Part shown: piece after piece, positions 1 to 9,898 of the stretch | Layout: every line of letters begins with the position of its first letter | How positions within the stretch are numbered: the first letter of the stretch is position 1 | Assembly (NCBI GenBank): GCA_030015575.1 | Contig: CM057347.1 | Span: 404,768,248 to 404,832,247, forward strand | Length of the DNA stretch: 64,000 nucleotides | DNA from: Agapanthus africanus | Taxonomy: Eukaryota; Streptophyta; Magnoliopsida; Asparagales; Amaryllidaceae | Reading direction: 5' to 3' | The notes under the pieces: generated by a model | What the model saw: only the letters and a program-made list of their open reading frames with translations | The model's database searches: none | What the model was told of the DNA's origin: nothing | Position numbers and translations under genes: made by a program

Positions 1-427
1 AACTCTGACAAAAGAAGGCATTAAAAAAGAAAGTTTGACTCAGGAAAAGCAGAAAAAGAAGATGAAAAGAAACCTTCATTAATGAGGTAGCGCCACACGC
101 GCTCTCCATGAGGGCGCCAACGCCAGAGCCAATCTTATAAGATTAAATCCTATGGCGGCGCCTCCCGTGCTCCTCACGCGGGCGCCAATGTGCAAAGCAT
201 AGAAGAGTTCATAACATAGAATTAAACTCTTAGATAGGGCCGCACGTGCTCCTCATGCGGGCCCCAATGTGCAAAGCACAGAAGAGTTCATAAGAGTTAA
301 ACGCTTAGATTGCGCCGCACGTGCTCCTCACGCGGGCGCCAATGTGCAAAGCACATAAGTACCCAACTTAGGAATTAAATTCTTAAGAGGCGCTCATGTG
401 CATGACACGTGAGCGCTAAGTGCCCAG

Positions 428-1320
428 GTAGAATTAAATTCTACAATACTCTCTGTTAAACAGAGCCGTTGGATCAAAGATCCAATGGAGATGATAAATC
501 ATTAAAATACAAAATTAAATTCTGTTGGAAGAAAACATTTTCCAAATCTTTCTAAAATAAGAAAGATACTTTCGGTTGGATCAAAAATCCAATTATAGAA
601 TAAAATTCTATTTTGGAATATATTCACTCAATCTTTCTAAATAAGAAAGATTGCTCTCTGTAAAACAGAGAACCATTGGATTAAAAAATCCAATGGTGAT
701 TAAAAATCACCATTTTTTTCAAAATAAATTCTGTACAGGGAAAATATTATCCCAATCTCGTTAAAAACAAGAATCATATTCTGTAAAAACAGAAGTCTTT
801 AGATCAAAAATCTAATGGTGGGTAAAATCCCTCAACTCAATTAAATCAATTGGAATCTCTCAATGAAAGATTTTCTAAGAATTAAGTAACAAGCTTGCCT
901 CCACTACATAAAGGTCCCGAGACTTCGAGTCTCAAAAAGGAAGGAAAAAAAGAAAAAAAAAAGGAGGAGGAAGAAAAAAACCCCGATAAGCTTCTGCAAA
1001 AATACATGGAGCTCTTGAAAGAACAGAGAATTTAATTCTCATAGAAGAAGACTCTCCTCCTCAAAAATCTTAGGTAAAGAAAACACAGAGATCAAAATAT
1101 CTTTTTTTACCTATATAAGGGTTTAACCCTTCTCAAGAACTTAATTCTTTCTCTTGATTAAAGATCCACAAGACAAGTCTCCCACAAGTCGAGAATTTAA
1201 TTCTCATCGGGAGGATCTTGTTCTTGAGAATCAAAGATTCAGAAAAGAATTAAGTCCAAAAGAAAAAATAAAAGGAAAATGAACCTATAAAAGAACTTAG
1301 TTCTTAAAGAAAAACCTGAT
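428..1320. repeat. Dense array of short perfect palindromes in the F LTR
   Basis: Near-perfect inverted repeats with 1-6 nt loops follow each other every 20-40 bp. Examples: 428-444 (GTAGAATT/AATTCTAC), 451-465 (CTCTGTT/AACAGAG), 469-485 (TTGGATC/GATCCAA), 546-567 (ATCTTTCT/AGAAAGAT), 595-611 (ATAGAAT/ATTCTAT), 656-670, 673-696 (CCATTGGAT/ATCCAATGG), 695-711 and 919-933 (GAGACT/AGTCTC). Loops are usually A-rich. The arms differ from one hairpin to the next, so this is not a simple tandem repeat. The function is unknown. Confidence 0.75.
1111..1120 (+). promoter_or_regulatory. Candidate TATA box of the F LTR promoter
   Basis: CTATATAAGG lies in the LTR, upstream of a small palindrome (AAGGGTTTAACCCTT). 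Its position relative to the transcription start cannot be tested from sequence alone. A second weaker candidate is TACATAAAGG near 904-913. Confidence 0.4.
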
Positions 1321-1404
1321 CCCAGATCTTCAAAAAACGAAGAACTTGGCGATCATTAATGGTCAAAATGCCACCAACAGAGATTTAATCTATAAAAAAG
1401 GAAA

Positions 1405-1725
1405 AAAGACTAGCGCCTGCGTGCTGCTCACGTGGGCGCCCCTTTTAACAGTGCCTAGTGCCTCACGTGAAAAACACGCGGGCGCCTAAAACAGAAGGCC
1501 AGCGCCTCACGTGAAACACACGTGGGCGCTGAATAACAATGCTTAACACTCCCTATGCAGCCAAAGAGAACTAAGTGCTTAGCACTGATTGAGCAGCGCC
1601 GCACGTGCTCCTCATGTGGGCGCCATACAAAAAGTGCCGAGCACTTTATATGCAACCAAAACGGCTGAGTGCTTAGCACTGAATGGGAAGCGCCTCACGT
1701 GCACCTCACGTGGATGCCATAAAAT
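1405..1725. promoter_or_regulatory. G-box (CACGTG) cluster in GC-rich hairpin cassettes
   Basis: Several GCGCC...GGCGC inverted repeats contain the palindrome CACGTG, at about 1429, 1464, 1508, 1519, 1598, 1696 and 1707. CACGTG is the core bound by plant bZIP and bHLH factors such as those acting in light and abscisic-acid responses. Similar cassettes occur in the D LTR (51655-51985) and, in another form (ACACGTGTC), in the solo LTR. A regulatory role is inferred only. Confidence 0.45.
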
Positions 1726-2566
1726 TTCTTAGCACTTCACATTTAGTCAAAATGACTAAAAGTGTTCAACATTTATTGGGCAGTGCCCATGATTGAATGC
1801 TTCACATGACATACATGTGAGCATCAGAGCTCAAATAAGTGCTTAGCAATTTCACATGAAAATAAAAGGACAGAACAAACAGAGCCCAAATAAGTGCTTA
1901 GCACTTTTGAATAAGAAAAAGGCTAAGTAGACTTAGCCCAAATTGGCTAAGTCTCTAATATTTTCTTGCAGCTGAGCCCAAATGCTCTTTTGCTGGATCT
2001 TAAATAAAAATGATCCTTGAAATTTTGCTAAGTTGATTTTAGTCTCAAATTAGACTAACACATCCTTAGCAACAATAAATTGAGCCTAAATGCTCACACA
2101 TTTAAGTTGATCTTAATCTCAAATCAGATTAACGGTCCTTAAATAGATTTAAGCCCAAATCTAAAATATACGGATTTGGACTAATCCGTGCCCTACGGGC
2201 GACGGCATAAACCAGTCTCCGTATACAATCCACGGCCGACCAAAACAAACAAAAACACACACGACACGAAGTGAACTTCCGGAGCAGGAGAAAGTGGTTA
2301 TCGCAATGCGGTAACATAATTAGCTATAGGGGCTTGCGCTTGCAGAGAAGAGCGTCCCCACAATCAAAAACCCCTCATAAAATGAGGGGAGATCTGATAC
2401 AATCTGCTGCAACCGTCTCATCTGTCCAAAACTCCGATATATGGTGCCATAAATAAACTTGGTATCTTCGAAGAGGTGGATGGATAAATCCAAATAGCAT
2501 CTGCCCCCAAATTCAGACAAGACGATCCATCCCAGTTCGTCTCTGTTTTCGGTGGTGAACAGATTC

Positions 2567-2585
2567 TGGCACACCCGGTGGGACC
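2567..2585 (+). other. Primer-binding site of element F
   Basis: TGGCACACCCGGTGGGACC begins 5 bp after the LTR end. It matches the PBS of element D (TGGCACGCCCAGTGGGACC) at all but two positions. TGG at the start pairs with a tRNA CCA tail. I did not assign the tRNA. Confidence 0.8.
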
Positions 2586-2706
2586 TTTTCCTCTTTCCAC
2601 TCCACACTTCGTGTGTCGTGTTTCGCGAACAAAATCGCGGTTCTCTATGGTTGTCCTTGGATTCGAGGTACTAAAATTTGGTGTCTTGCTCCTGTGTAGA
2701 AAATCG

Positions 2707-4760
2707 ATGAGTTACAACTGCACCTCTTGCAACAGCAACTCTCGCTCCACCCCAACTGGAGGAGTGACCTACGGGCCTAACGCAGCCTCCATCTTTTCAA
2801 TGCCGGTGGGAAATGTAACGCAAGCCACTACTGGGTTGTTCTTCGGGACCATGCTCACACCAGTGGGTGTTGATGCCTCAGCCCCGCAGGAAGAAGCTCC
2901 CAAGAGTTCGGTCTTTGATAGACTAGCGACCACAACGGTCCCTCTCAACAGGCCGTCCAAAGCTGACGTCTCAGTCTTCAATAGGCTGGGCAAGAACCTA
3001 AACGGGCCCGCAAAGAGGCTCATGACACCTGAAGGGGCTACCCCAAAACAGATAGCCCCCCAACTCCTGCTATGAGAGAAATCTCCAGAGGTGCTTGCCC
3101 TACCAGAAAGTCGGTCTTTGAAAGATTGGCCGGCCATCCTCAAACCCTACCAAGGATGTCAGTCTTCAACAGGCTGACACCAACAACAGTCCCTCAGTAA
3201 AGCCAGGGGAATGAAAAAGCCGCTTCCAAATCTGAGGCGGTCCCGTCCGCAAGACATGCTAGACGTCGTCACTAGCACCGAGTGAGAAAAGCTGGGGGTA
3301 ATTCTCCCTCTGGACTTACCCCACCAGCTCCAATGGTGGAGGTTGACGCTGCTGTTCCAACTGGGAACAACTTTGATCTACTCAGGAGGGTACGCGAGAA
3401 CTCTCCAACGGCGGTACTAAAGAAATCGTCCCTGCCTGCAGAAATCATAGTGCAGGCAAAGCCGGAGCGCCCCCATCAATGGCTCTCCTCGCAAATTCAC
3501 AGGGTCTGGCGAAAATTCCAGGACTCCGTGAATGATCAAAACTACTCTCGTCAAACAAAGAAATCGAAGGCTCGGCAAGAGAAAGACCATCCCCCGGTCA
3601 TAAAGCGAGAGACTTCTTCTATACAGGCGTCTGTTACAACGGCTCCTTCAATTTTGACCTCCCATAAAAGGATGAGGCCAGAGAAAATCCCACCGCCGGT
3701 GGCAAATTCCAAAGATGATGGACAGAAACGCCGCAAGAATGGGGGTATGATCGTGTATACGGTCTACATGGCATCTAGGAAAGAAGAAAGCCGTGCTTCC
3801 GTCGGTCATCGACTACAAACTCGGTCGCTGACAAAAGCTCAGGAGCAACAAGACGCTGACCAAAATGGAAGCACTTACCGGGCAGAAAGAAAGCCCGGAC
3901 ATAACAGTCAAACAGCGCCAGGAGTAGGAGACCGATACAGAGTCCTGCGAAGGGTGCTTGAAAGAAAGGACAAGGAAGCTGTTGAGCAGGCTGCTAACAT
4001 AAAGCAGATAGCTCTCTTGTTTCAAGATATGGTTGGAATGATGATCCAGCCAGAAACCCCAGCCGAGGATCCGCCGATAATCATCGAGGATGACAGAGGG
4101 GAAACATCAAACCCTCTTCCGGCTTTATCAACAGCCAAAGAAGTAACGATATCCAAGGATGATCTTGATGATTATATAGCTCAACAAATAAGAGCTCATC
4201 AAGAAATGATGTGGCTGGCCAAATCGTCAGAACTGGGCGACCGTATCCAGGCTGATATGACCAAATTAAATACCCTCCGGGATATACGATCCCTAAGTTT
4301 CATGTGTACAAGGGGACAAGCAACCCACACCAGCGCGTCGCGCAGTTCAAAGCTCTGTGTGGCAACACTGGAGGCGATAACAAACTTTTGCTTCGCCAGT
4401 TCGTTGGCATCCTGTCAGAGACGGCCTTTGAATAGTACTCATAGCTCCCAAATGACTCCGTGAGGACATTCACAGAGATGGAGCTGCTGTTCATACAGCG
4501 GTTCGCTAGCGCAAGCGAGCGCACCCCGATCATGGTATTAATCGATGCTAGGGTAAAGCCAGGAGAAACCTGGGTCTAATATGCAATCCGGTGGTGGAAC
4601 CTATGGTCAAAGTGCGAACAACGCATCGAAGAATCCTCTATCATGGGAAAGTTCATCGGGACTTTTTATCCTCAAACAACTGTGTCCCAGTTCATGACGT
4701 TCTTCAAACCGACGACCTTCCAGGATCTGATCGATAAACTGACCTAAATGGACCAGATGG
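2707..4760 (+). pseudogene. gag of Tat-like element F, first part, broken
   Basis: The likely start is the ATG at 2707; an earlier in-frame ATG at 2578 overlaps the PBS. The N-terminal part repeats the motif S-V-F-x-R-L (two copies before the stop at 3073-3075, two more in 3076-3180), a pattern typical of Tat-lineage gag. The longest open stretch is 3282-4463 (393 codons), containing a YTVYMASR motif near 3750 and charged helices. The gag core lies at about 4292-4746 and keeps recognisable stretches (VAQFKALCG, LLLRQFVG, ETAFE, FTEME, RFASASER, IMGKFIGTFYPQTTVSQFM). It has in-frame stops at 4433-4435, 4442-4444 and 4577-4579 and a frame change near 4290, so it is inactive. Capsid function is inferred from family. 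Confidence 0.8.
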
Positions 4761-4884
4761 GCCACGGGCCTTCCTCCTCAAGTAAGGACCCTCAAAACGC
4801 CAAGGGTAAAGGGAAAGTGGCCTTCGTCACCAACCCTCACCAACAACCGAGTGGCCCATAGCCGGCTGCTCTCCAAAACAATGC

Positions 4885-5114
4885 ATGTCCACGCCTATCC
4901 CTAGAAAAAGGCTAGGACGTGCTTACTCGTTTTCCCGCGATAATATGGGGAGAATATTTGAGTTGGCAATGCGTAATAAACTCATCACATTGCTAGACCC
5001 ACGGCGTCCACCGCAACCCGGCGACGTCAACAACCCCAACTACTGCTCCTATCACAGAATGGTGAGCTACCCAATTGAGGATTGCTATGTCTTCAAGAAC
5101 TGGGTCGAGACCGG
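4885..5114 (+). pseudogene. gag C-terminal zinc-knuckle-like module of F, cut by element E
   Basis: An open frame encodes a module beginning AYSFSRDNMGRIFELA, then a C-x2-YHR-x8-C pattern (YCSYHRMVSYPIEDC) followed by VFKNWVE. The same module occurs at 48260-48420, 50490-50760, 54430-54650 and 55400-55620. It ends at the insertion of element E. The remainder (YQQGKFALSKNW, NPPQKHTPKK) is found at 47362 onward, which shows the two segments were once contiguous. One base appears lost around the junction. Confidence 0.85.
5110..5114. repeat. Left target-site duplication of element E
   Basis: ACCGG here faces ACCAG at 47357-47361, which reads as a 5-bp duplication with one later change. It is supported independently by the gag reading frame that resumes at 47362. 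Confidence 0.65.
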
Positions 5115-5630
5115 CGTTCAGTTGATAAAACTGCACTTTTAATATGATATTTTCCTTACTATTTATATATAATAAAAAATGTTTATTATAAATATGACAC
5201 ATATAAGGGTTTATCCGTAAAAAATACTATTTTTATGTGTTTATATATTATAATTAACATTATGAAGGAAAATGTAAGCATATAATATCTATGTAATATT
5301 TGGTCCATTTAAAAATGCTCACCTTATTAAATATCTTTGACCAATTCTCTTAAAACTATAATATCATGTCAAATGGTTAAGATAATATCTCAATAAAAAC
5401 AAATTCTACTAACATTATTTATTGAGATAATTATGCAGAAATTATTTCAGGACTGGAATCAAGGAAATCCGAGTTATCGAGATCAAATCTGCCGAAATAG
5501 TAAAGTAAATTGAAGAAATCAATTCTGGTAGAGACGTAGAGAAGATTTTCAGATTCCAGATACCAAAATAGTCTACATGTGTCACCAGAAGAAGCCTCAA
5601 GAGAAACGAACCCACGATCCTCCTAATCCA

Positions 5631-5682
5631 CCGCGGATCCGCGGCCAAACCCACCATTACGCCGCGGTTCCGCCGCACTTTT
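5631..5682. repeat. GC-rich palindrome pair in the E LTR
   Basis: A perfect 14-bp palindrome (CCGCGGATCCGCGG, 5631-5644) is followed by GCCGCGGTTCCGCCGC at 5661-5676. The 22 bases 5661-5682 are identical to 9684-9705 in the leader of copia element C. The copy in the 3' LTR (25720-25770) keeps the palindrome, but the second motif is mutated. Confidence 0.7.
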
Positions 5683-5881
5683 AGGGTAGTTAGGACATGA
5701 GATTTTTTCTGTTGGGATCTTAACCACTGGTTTCCATATTAGGAAATTAGGGTAGTTAGGGCATGAGATTTTTTCTGTTGGGATCTTAACCACTGGTTTC
5801 CATATTAGGAAACTAGGGTAGTTAGGGCATGAGATTTTTTCTGTTGGGATCTTAACCACTGGTTTCCATATTAGGAAACTA
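5681..5881 (+). repeat. 66-bp tandem repeat, three copies, upstream of the E TATA box
   Basis: The unit starts AGGGTAGTTAGGGCATGAG and ends TATTAGGAAACT. Three near-identical copies lie just before the TATA box. The 3' LTR of the same element has only two (about 25770-25906), so repeat number changed in one LTR after or during insertion. Confidence 0.85.
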
Positions 5882-5899
5882 GGGTTCTGACTCTGGGAC

Positions 5900-5908
5900 T
5901 ATAAATAA
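5900..5908 (+). promoter_or_regulatory. TATA box of the E LTR
   Basis: TATAAATAA follows the 66-bp repeats and is conserved in the 3' LTR at 25923-25931. It is the most plausible core promoter of the element. Confidence 0.6.
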
Positions 5909-6788
5909 GGACCGAGAGCCTCTTGGAAAAATCATCAAGCCGACGAGATCACGAAGTCTAAGACGGCTCACGCATTCAGGCTGATCATCAACTGTTCATC
6001 TACCTCCTTAGAAGAGATCGAGAAGCAAACTAGGTTTTTGTAATCATTTTCTAAAGGAACAAAGTGTACTTGATCAAGTTGATTAATAAAGGTAGTTTTA
6101 TTCTATTGCATTTTATTTTCTTCATGATTTCTATCTTTTCTTTTCCCAACATGCGCGAGTAATTCTCCGCTTGTTAGGGTTTGTAGGATTAGGGTAGATT
6201 AATGGATGATGAAGATCCTTAAACTGTTTTTACGTCCCATAAAGTTTATAAACTTTACCAAAAGAATAGTTAATATCCTAATCGGGCGCGCTATCAATTC
6301 ATTGATAGTCACAACCACGATTAGAGATTAGATTAACAATTGCTTTGGTAAAGGCTAAATATGAACGGAGATCCATGTCAAGATAGGGGTTAAGAGTGGG
6401 AACCCTATTCCCTCCAGAAACCCTAATCTACATGCATCACTGTCGATCTAGTTTTAAAGCTATTAAAGGATAAAAAAGAGTAATCTTTATGGAATCATCC
6501 ATGACTACTAAATCTTAAAGAACCCTACAATCCCCCTTCTATTATAAAACCTACATCCCTAGTTAATCTAGATCTATATTTTGCATCCATGTTTAACGTA
6601 GATCTAGATCCTACAACCATTCTTCACCATTCTTTATTCTTCCTCCCTTCCTACTCAACACGCCTAAAGTAAGAATAAAATATTCAATGTTTCCCAGAGG
6701 ACGACCCGTACTCATCTCGGTTTAGCTACACGCGACACCGTTATTGCTTGCGGTTAACTACTACATATAAAAAAACAGATAAATCAAA

Positions 6789-6806
6789 TAGCGCCGTTGC
6801 CGGGGA
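6789..6806 (+). other. Primer-binding site of element E
   Basis: TAGCGCCGTTGCCGGGGA lies two bases after the LTR end. Athila-type elements normally have TGGCGCC here, so the second base is changed relative to element G (TGGCGCCGCTGCCGGGGA). Confidence 0.8.
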
Positions 6807-7763
6807 TACGTGCGTAATTTTTTATTTTTACTATTTGTGTTGAATTCTTATTCGATCTATATCAAAATTAAAACAAAACTGCAAATTGTATATTTAACGA
6901 TTTGTGTGTGAATTTTGCAAGGAGATCTGGAGTCACAAACTTGAGGAAACAGAGAGCCAGAGACATTCATCAAGATCCAGAGGAGTACAGGAGGCCACGT
7001 AGCAAAATTCTACACCTGATCCATCTTTTCTGCAGCGGAACCACGGCACAAGTAGCACATTAGCGGCGGAAGCGCGACTAAAGGGAGGAGTTAGGGGTCA
7101 TAACTTCTCTGGTAAGTTTCTCAACTCTTTCTCTCTCTTCTGAAATCCAATAAAATATCTTTTCTGCAGGATTCTTTGCAAAATTTTGCCGCTCAAAAAT
7201 CTTTTTGCAAAGTTTTGTAATTGGTTTGTTAATTCATATTTTAATACGGAATTTTAAGGGGCAAGACCAAAATTCAGATTAGGTAGGGATTTTATCACCC
7301 TTCCTAAGCCCCACAAATCACAAACAGAGCATCTGTATCAACCCTACATTAATTTAAAAAAATATCTAGACAAGACTCTAAGGACTGTCGCGCTCAATAA
7401 GGACAGATGAAGGTCATGGGTAATCTATCGCTTATCCGCATTACTTTTGTGGTGCCTAGGCAAGTGTGTCTAAGGTAAGTGGTTACTTAATTAAGCCCGG
7501 TATTGTCGGTGATTTGTATAGCGGATACCTCCCACTTATCTGGCACTTACCTGGCCACAAGAGTAGTAAAAAGGTGGTAGATGATTGATCCTATGGCTTG
7601 TCCTTTAGAAGTCTAGGAGCGGTCTAGAGACTGAACCTAGGTAACCTTAGTTATAGGGTTGTTTGTGCATTTTTGTGTGATTTGTCTTAGTCCGACACAC
7701 TTTTCAAAACAAACCAATTTTAAATAACACACACGCTGCCACTTGCGCTAAACCGCTTAGTGC
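6807..7763 (+). other. Untranslated leader of element E
   Basis: No gene-like ORF is present. At about 7165 the sequence TTTTCTGCAGGATTCTTTGC resembles a plant 3' splice site, and a similar sequence (TTTTGTGCAGGTTTCTTTGC) occurs at 63945-63964 in element G. This may mark a conserved splice or leader signal. Otherwise I see nothing in it. Confidence 0.5.
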
Positions 7764-8203
7764 ATGCTTGGCTGGACACGGGATTCTAGTGCCCGTCTTA
7801 TCCGCGTTCCTGCTATCGATTCCGAAGTCGGTGCTTCTTCATCTTCTTTTTCCCCACCACCCACCACATCGACCGAGATGGACGGTACTCCATCAAATTA
7901 TAATACCACCCTGCCACCGCCCGTAGGTGAGATGAATACACCGCGCATCTCTCTCCAAGAAAGATGCTATCCTATCCGTGGTCCACTTCCTACTTGTCTA
8001 TCTATTCCACCAGCCAACGGGGATAATTTTGAAATTAAACCCCACTACATCAATCTTTTACCAAAATATCACGGTCTCGAGTCTGAAGATGCATACGTCT
8101 TTATTACCAAATTTGAAAATGTATGCGTTATGATGGGTACTTCACAACTTTCTGTGGATGCTATGAGATTACGTCTTCTCCCATTCACTTTGTGCGATAT
8201 AGC
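7764..8203 (+). pseudogene. gag of Athila-like element E, truncated by element C
   Basis: An open frame starts MLGWTRDSSARL. After a Ser/Thr/Pro-rich N-terminus it reaches a conserved gag stretch (HYINLLPKYHGLESEDAYVF, then MRLRLLPFTLCDIA), which matches the usual Athila gag pattern of a 'LPKFHGL' segment followed by 'RLFPFSL'. The homology stops at 8203/8204, where the leader of copia element C begins. The central and C-terminal gag are missing; a short downstream piece survives at 20300-20386. Confidence 0.8.
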
Positions 8204-9656
8204 CGAGAGCGGCAAGCAACCCTACCAATTCTAGAGTTAGGAGACCCGGACTCGACTCCTCGAGTTGGTCTCCTACTGGACTCCAGAACCCGGTTACTTG
8301 TGCTCCCCTCCTTGGGTCTATCCTAGTGCGGAAAAGTAAATAATATACAAAGGGTGACATTTTCCGCAACCTGGAAGTGCCCAAATAAAAGAATATTACT
8401 TACAAGTTTTTACATGAATGAAAATGAAAAACACTCATCTCACATAAAAACCCCCGGCTATTCAAACACGACAATCCAATATAACATATCCAGCAACACA
8501 TAACATCACATGTCATCAACGTAAGTAAATATGCGCATCCCAATTGTCGTTGACATATAGCAACGAAACCGGCGATATCACATATTACACTTACGGTCAC
8601 ATAAAAGAAAGTGTAAAACTACAACAGTTGGAATCCGCAATCTGCATAGACATCGCATGCCTAATCAAATGAATACCTTAGACATCACATGCCTGACAAT
8701 TATAAACCCCGCATTTTAGTCTCAAAATCGAAAACACTTTTCAATATAAAGTCGGGAAATTCAACAAGATTCCCGACATCCTGATCGAATGCTCGTCGCA
8801 AACTTTAGTAGGCGGCCGCACCCCCGATACCGTCGACGAAGTGCACCAAGGCGGAACACCGCTGCCGCAAGCACCCGAACGGATGCTTTCGGCGACGGGG
8901 TTCTCTTACAGTCACTTGGTCGGGGCTATGGGGTGAGGCTGTCTATTAAGTTTACCCGGCGAGTATCCGCGTACGCTACGTGATTGCGACGGACTTTTGA
9001 TCACATCAAAATTCCATGGCAACCGATCAAGTGAGACTAAACTGCTATGTTTATAACATACATTTAGTTATCTCATAACTTATTGTGAATTCCAATTATT
9101 GTATCACATTCCGGATAAGACAGAAAATGTTAAACTTTCCGATCGAACAATCGAACACCCAAGTTTTCCCGATACAGATCAACACATGAAACAAGTCTAA
9201 AAACATTCAGTTCGTGCCTCAGTACCAACGGTCCAGCCGTAGAAGGGTCAAGCCAACGCCTCACATGTGGCACGCCGTACTGCCCCAAACCCGAAGGTTC
9301 AAAGGGCAGTTCAAGACGGTCACATAATCGAGTTAAGATTTGTTGTCTTCTAGAGGGACCATCGCATTACTTGCACTACTTAGAACGTCTTTAAACCTCG
9401 GAAAAATCCAACACTTGGAAATTTTCCGGCAGGGAAAAATTGGGTATTTTTATCCGGTCGAACTTTTTTAACATATTCTAAAATTATCCGGAAAAACACA
9501 TAGACAAAATTTGACAATCCGATCGAATGTATGAACCCCCTATACAACCCAAAATACTCAACTCTTGATTTCAGAAAAAAAAATATTCCAGGAAAACCAA
9601 CACTGCAAAATAGGAATTACTGTGCAAAATTGAATGCCTAATAAGACAAAACGGCC

Positions 9657-9696
9657 GCGGAACCGCCGCATTAGCATGCTAATGCCGCGGTTCCGC
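9657..9696 (-). ncRNA. GC-rich hairpin near the PBS (truncated C copy)
   Basis: Arms 9657-9675 and 9678-9696 pair over 19 bases with one mismatch and a 2-nt loop. The equivalent is at 17836-17875 in the full copy, 44862-44902 in copia-3 and 34147-34265 in copia-2. Confidence 0.65.
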
Positions 9697-9884
9697 CGCA
9701 CTTTTGAGGGATCATTAGTTACTTTTTGCACCGTAATTCTTAGAATTTCCTGCTGATTTTTCTGCATATTTTTAATTCTCAAAAATCCACGAATTTCAAA
9801 AATGTACAGAGAGCATTCTAAGGTTTGGGTTTCGGTTCGATCGGACTTCAAACTCCGTCTACGCATCGCCTAAGGCTCTAGCTA

Positions 9885-9897
9885 GGCTCTGATACCA
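9885..9897 (-). other. PBS of the truncated C copy
   Basis: On the - strand TGGTATCAGAGCC follows the LTR end by one base. It is complementary to the 3' end of plant initiator tRNA-Met, the usual primer of Angela-type copia elements. Confidence 0.85.
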
Positions 9898-9898
9898 C

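Larger units (their letters stand above)
1..2561 (+). repeat. 5' LTR of Tat-like Ty3/gypsy element F (left end outside window)
   Basis: The right end is fixed by the terminal CA at 2560-2561, followed by a primer-binding site. From about 2150 to 2561 it is closely related to the end of the solo LTR at 20387-22783, sharing the block with 'cggatttggactaatcc', the CGCAATGCGGT hairpin and the 'ggcttgcg' hairpin region. The start (TGTTTATCCCC in the solo copy) is not present, so the LTR is over 2.5 kb. The interior is unusual: GC-rich cassettes carrying CACGTG at 60-420 and 1410-1720, and dense short palindromes at 420-1300 and 1570-1940. No protein is encoded; small ORFs here are chance. Confidence 0.85.
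5115..6786 (+). repeat. 5' LTR of element E
   Basis: It is 1672 bp. It starts CGTTCAGTTGATAAAAC, where the 3' copy reads TGTTCAG, so the first T is probably mutated. It ends ...CAGATAAATCA directly before the PBS. The related LTR of element G starts TGATCAGTCGAAAATACTGC, which supports this start. It contains three 66-bp tandem repeats (5681-5881), a TATA box at 5900-5908 and the palindrome CCGCGGATCCGCGG at 5631-5644. Confidence 0.88.
8204..9898 (-). repeat. Second, truncated leader copy of element C
   Basis: It matches 16383-18077 almost base for base over 1695 bp and includes a PBS (9885-9897) and the near-PBS hairpin (9657-9696). It is therefore the start of another internal region joined in tandem to the 3' LTR of C. 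The rest of that unit is gone. Confidence 0.85.

Noticed and set aside
2578-2706. ATG at 2578 as start of F gag
   Set aside because: It overlaps the primer-binding site. The ATG at 2707 is the first plausible start after the leader.
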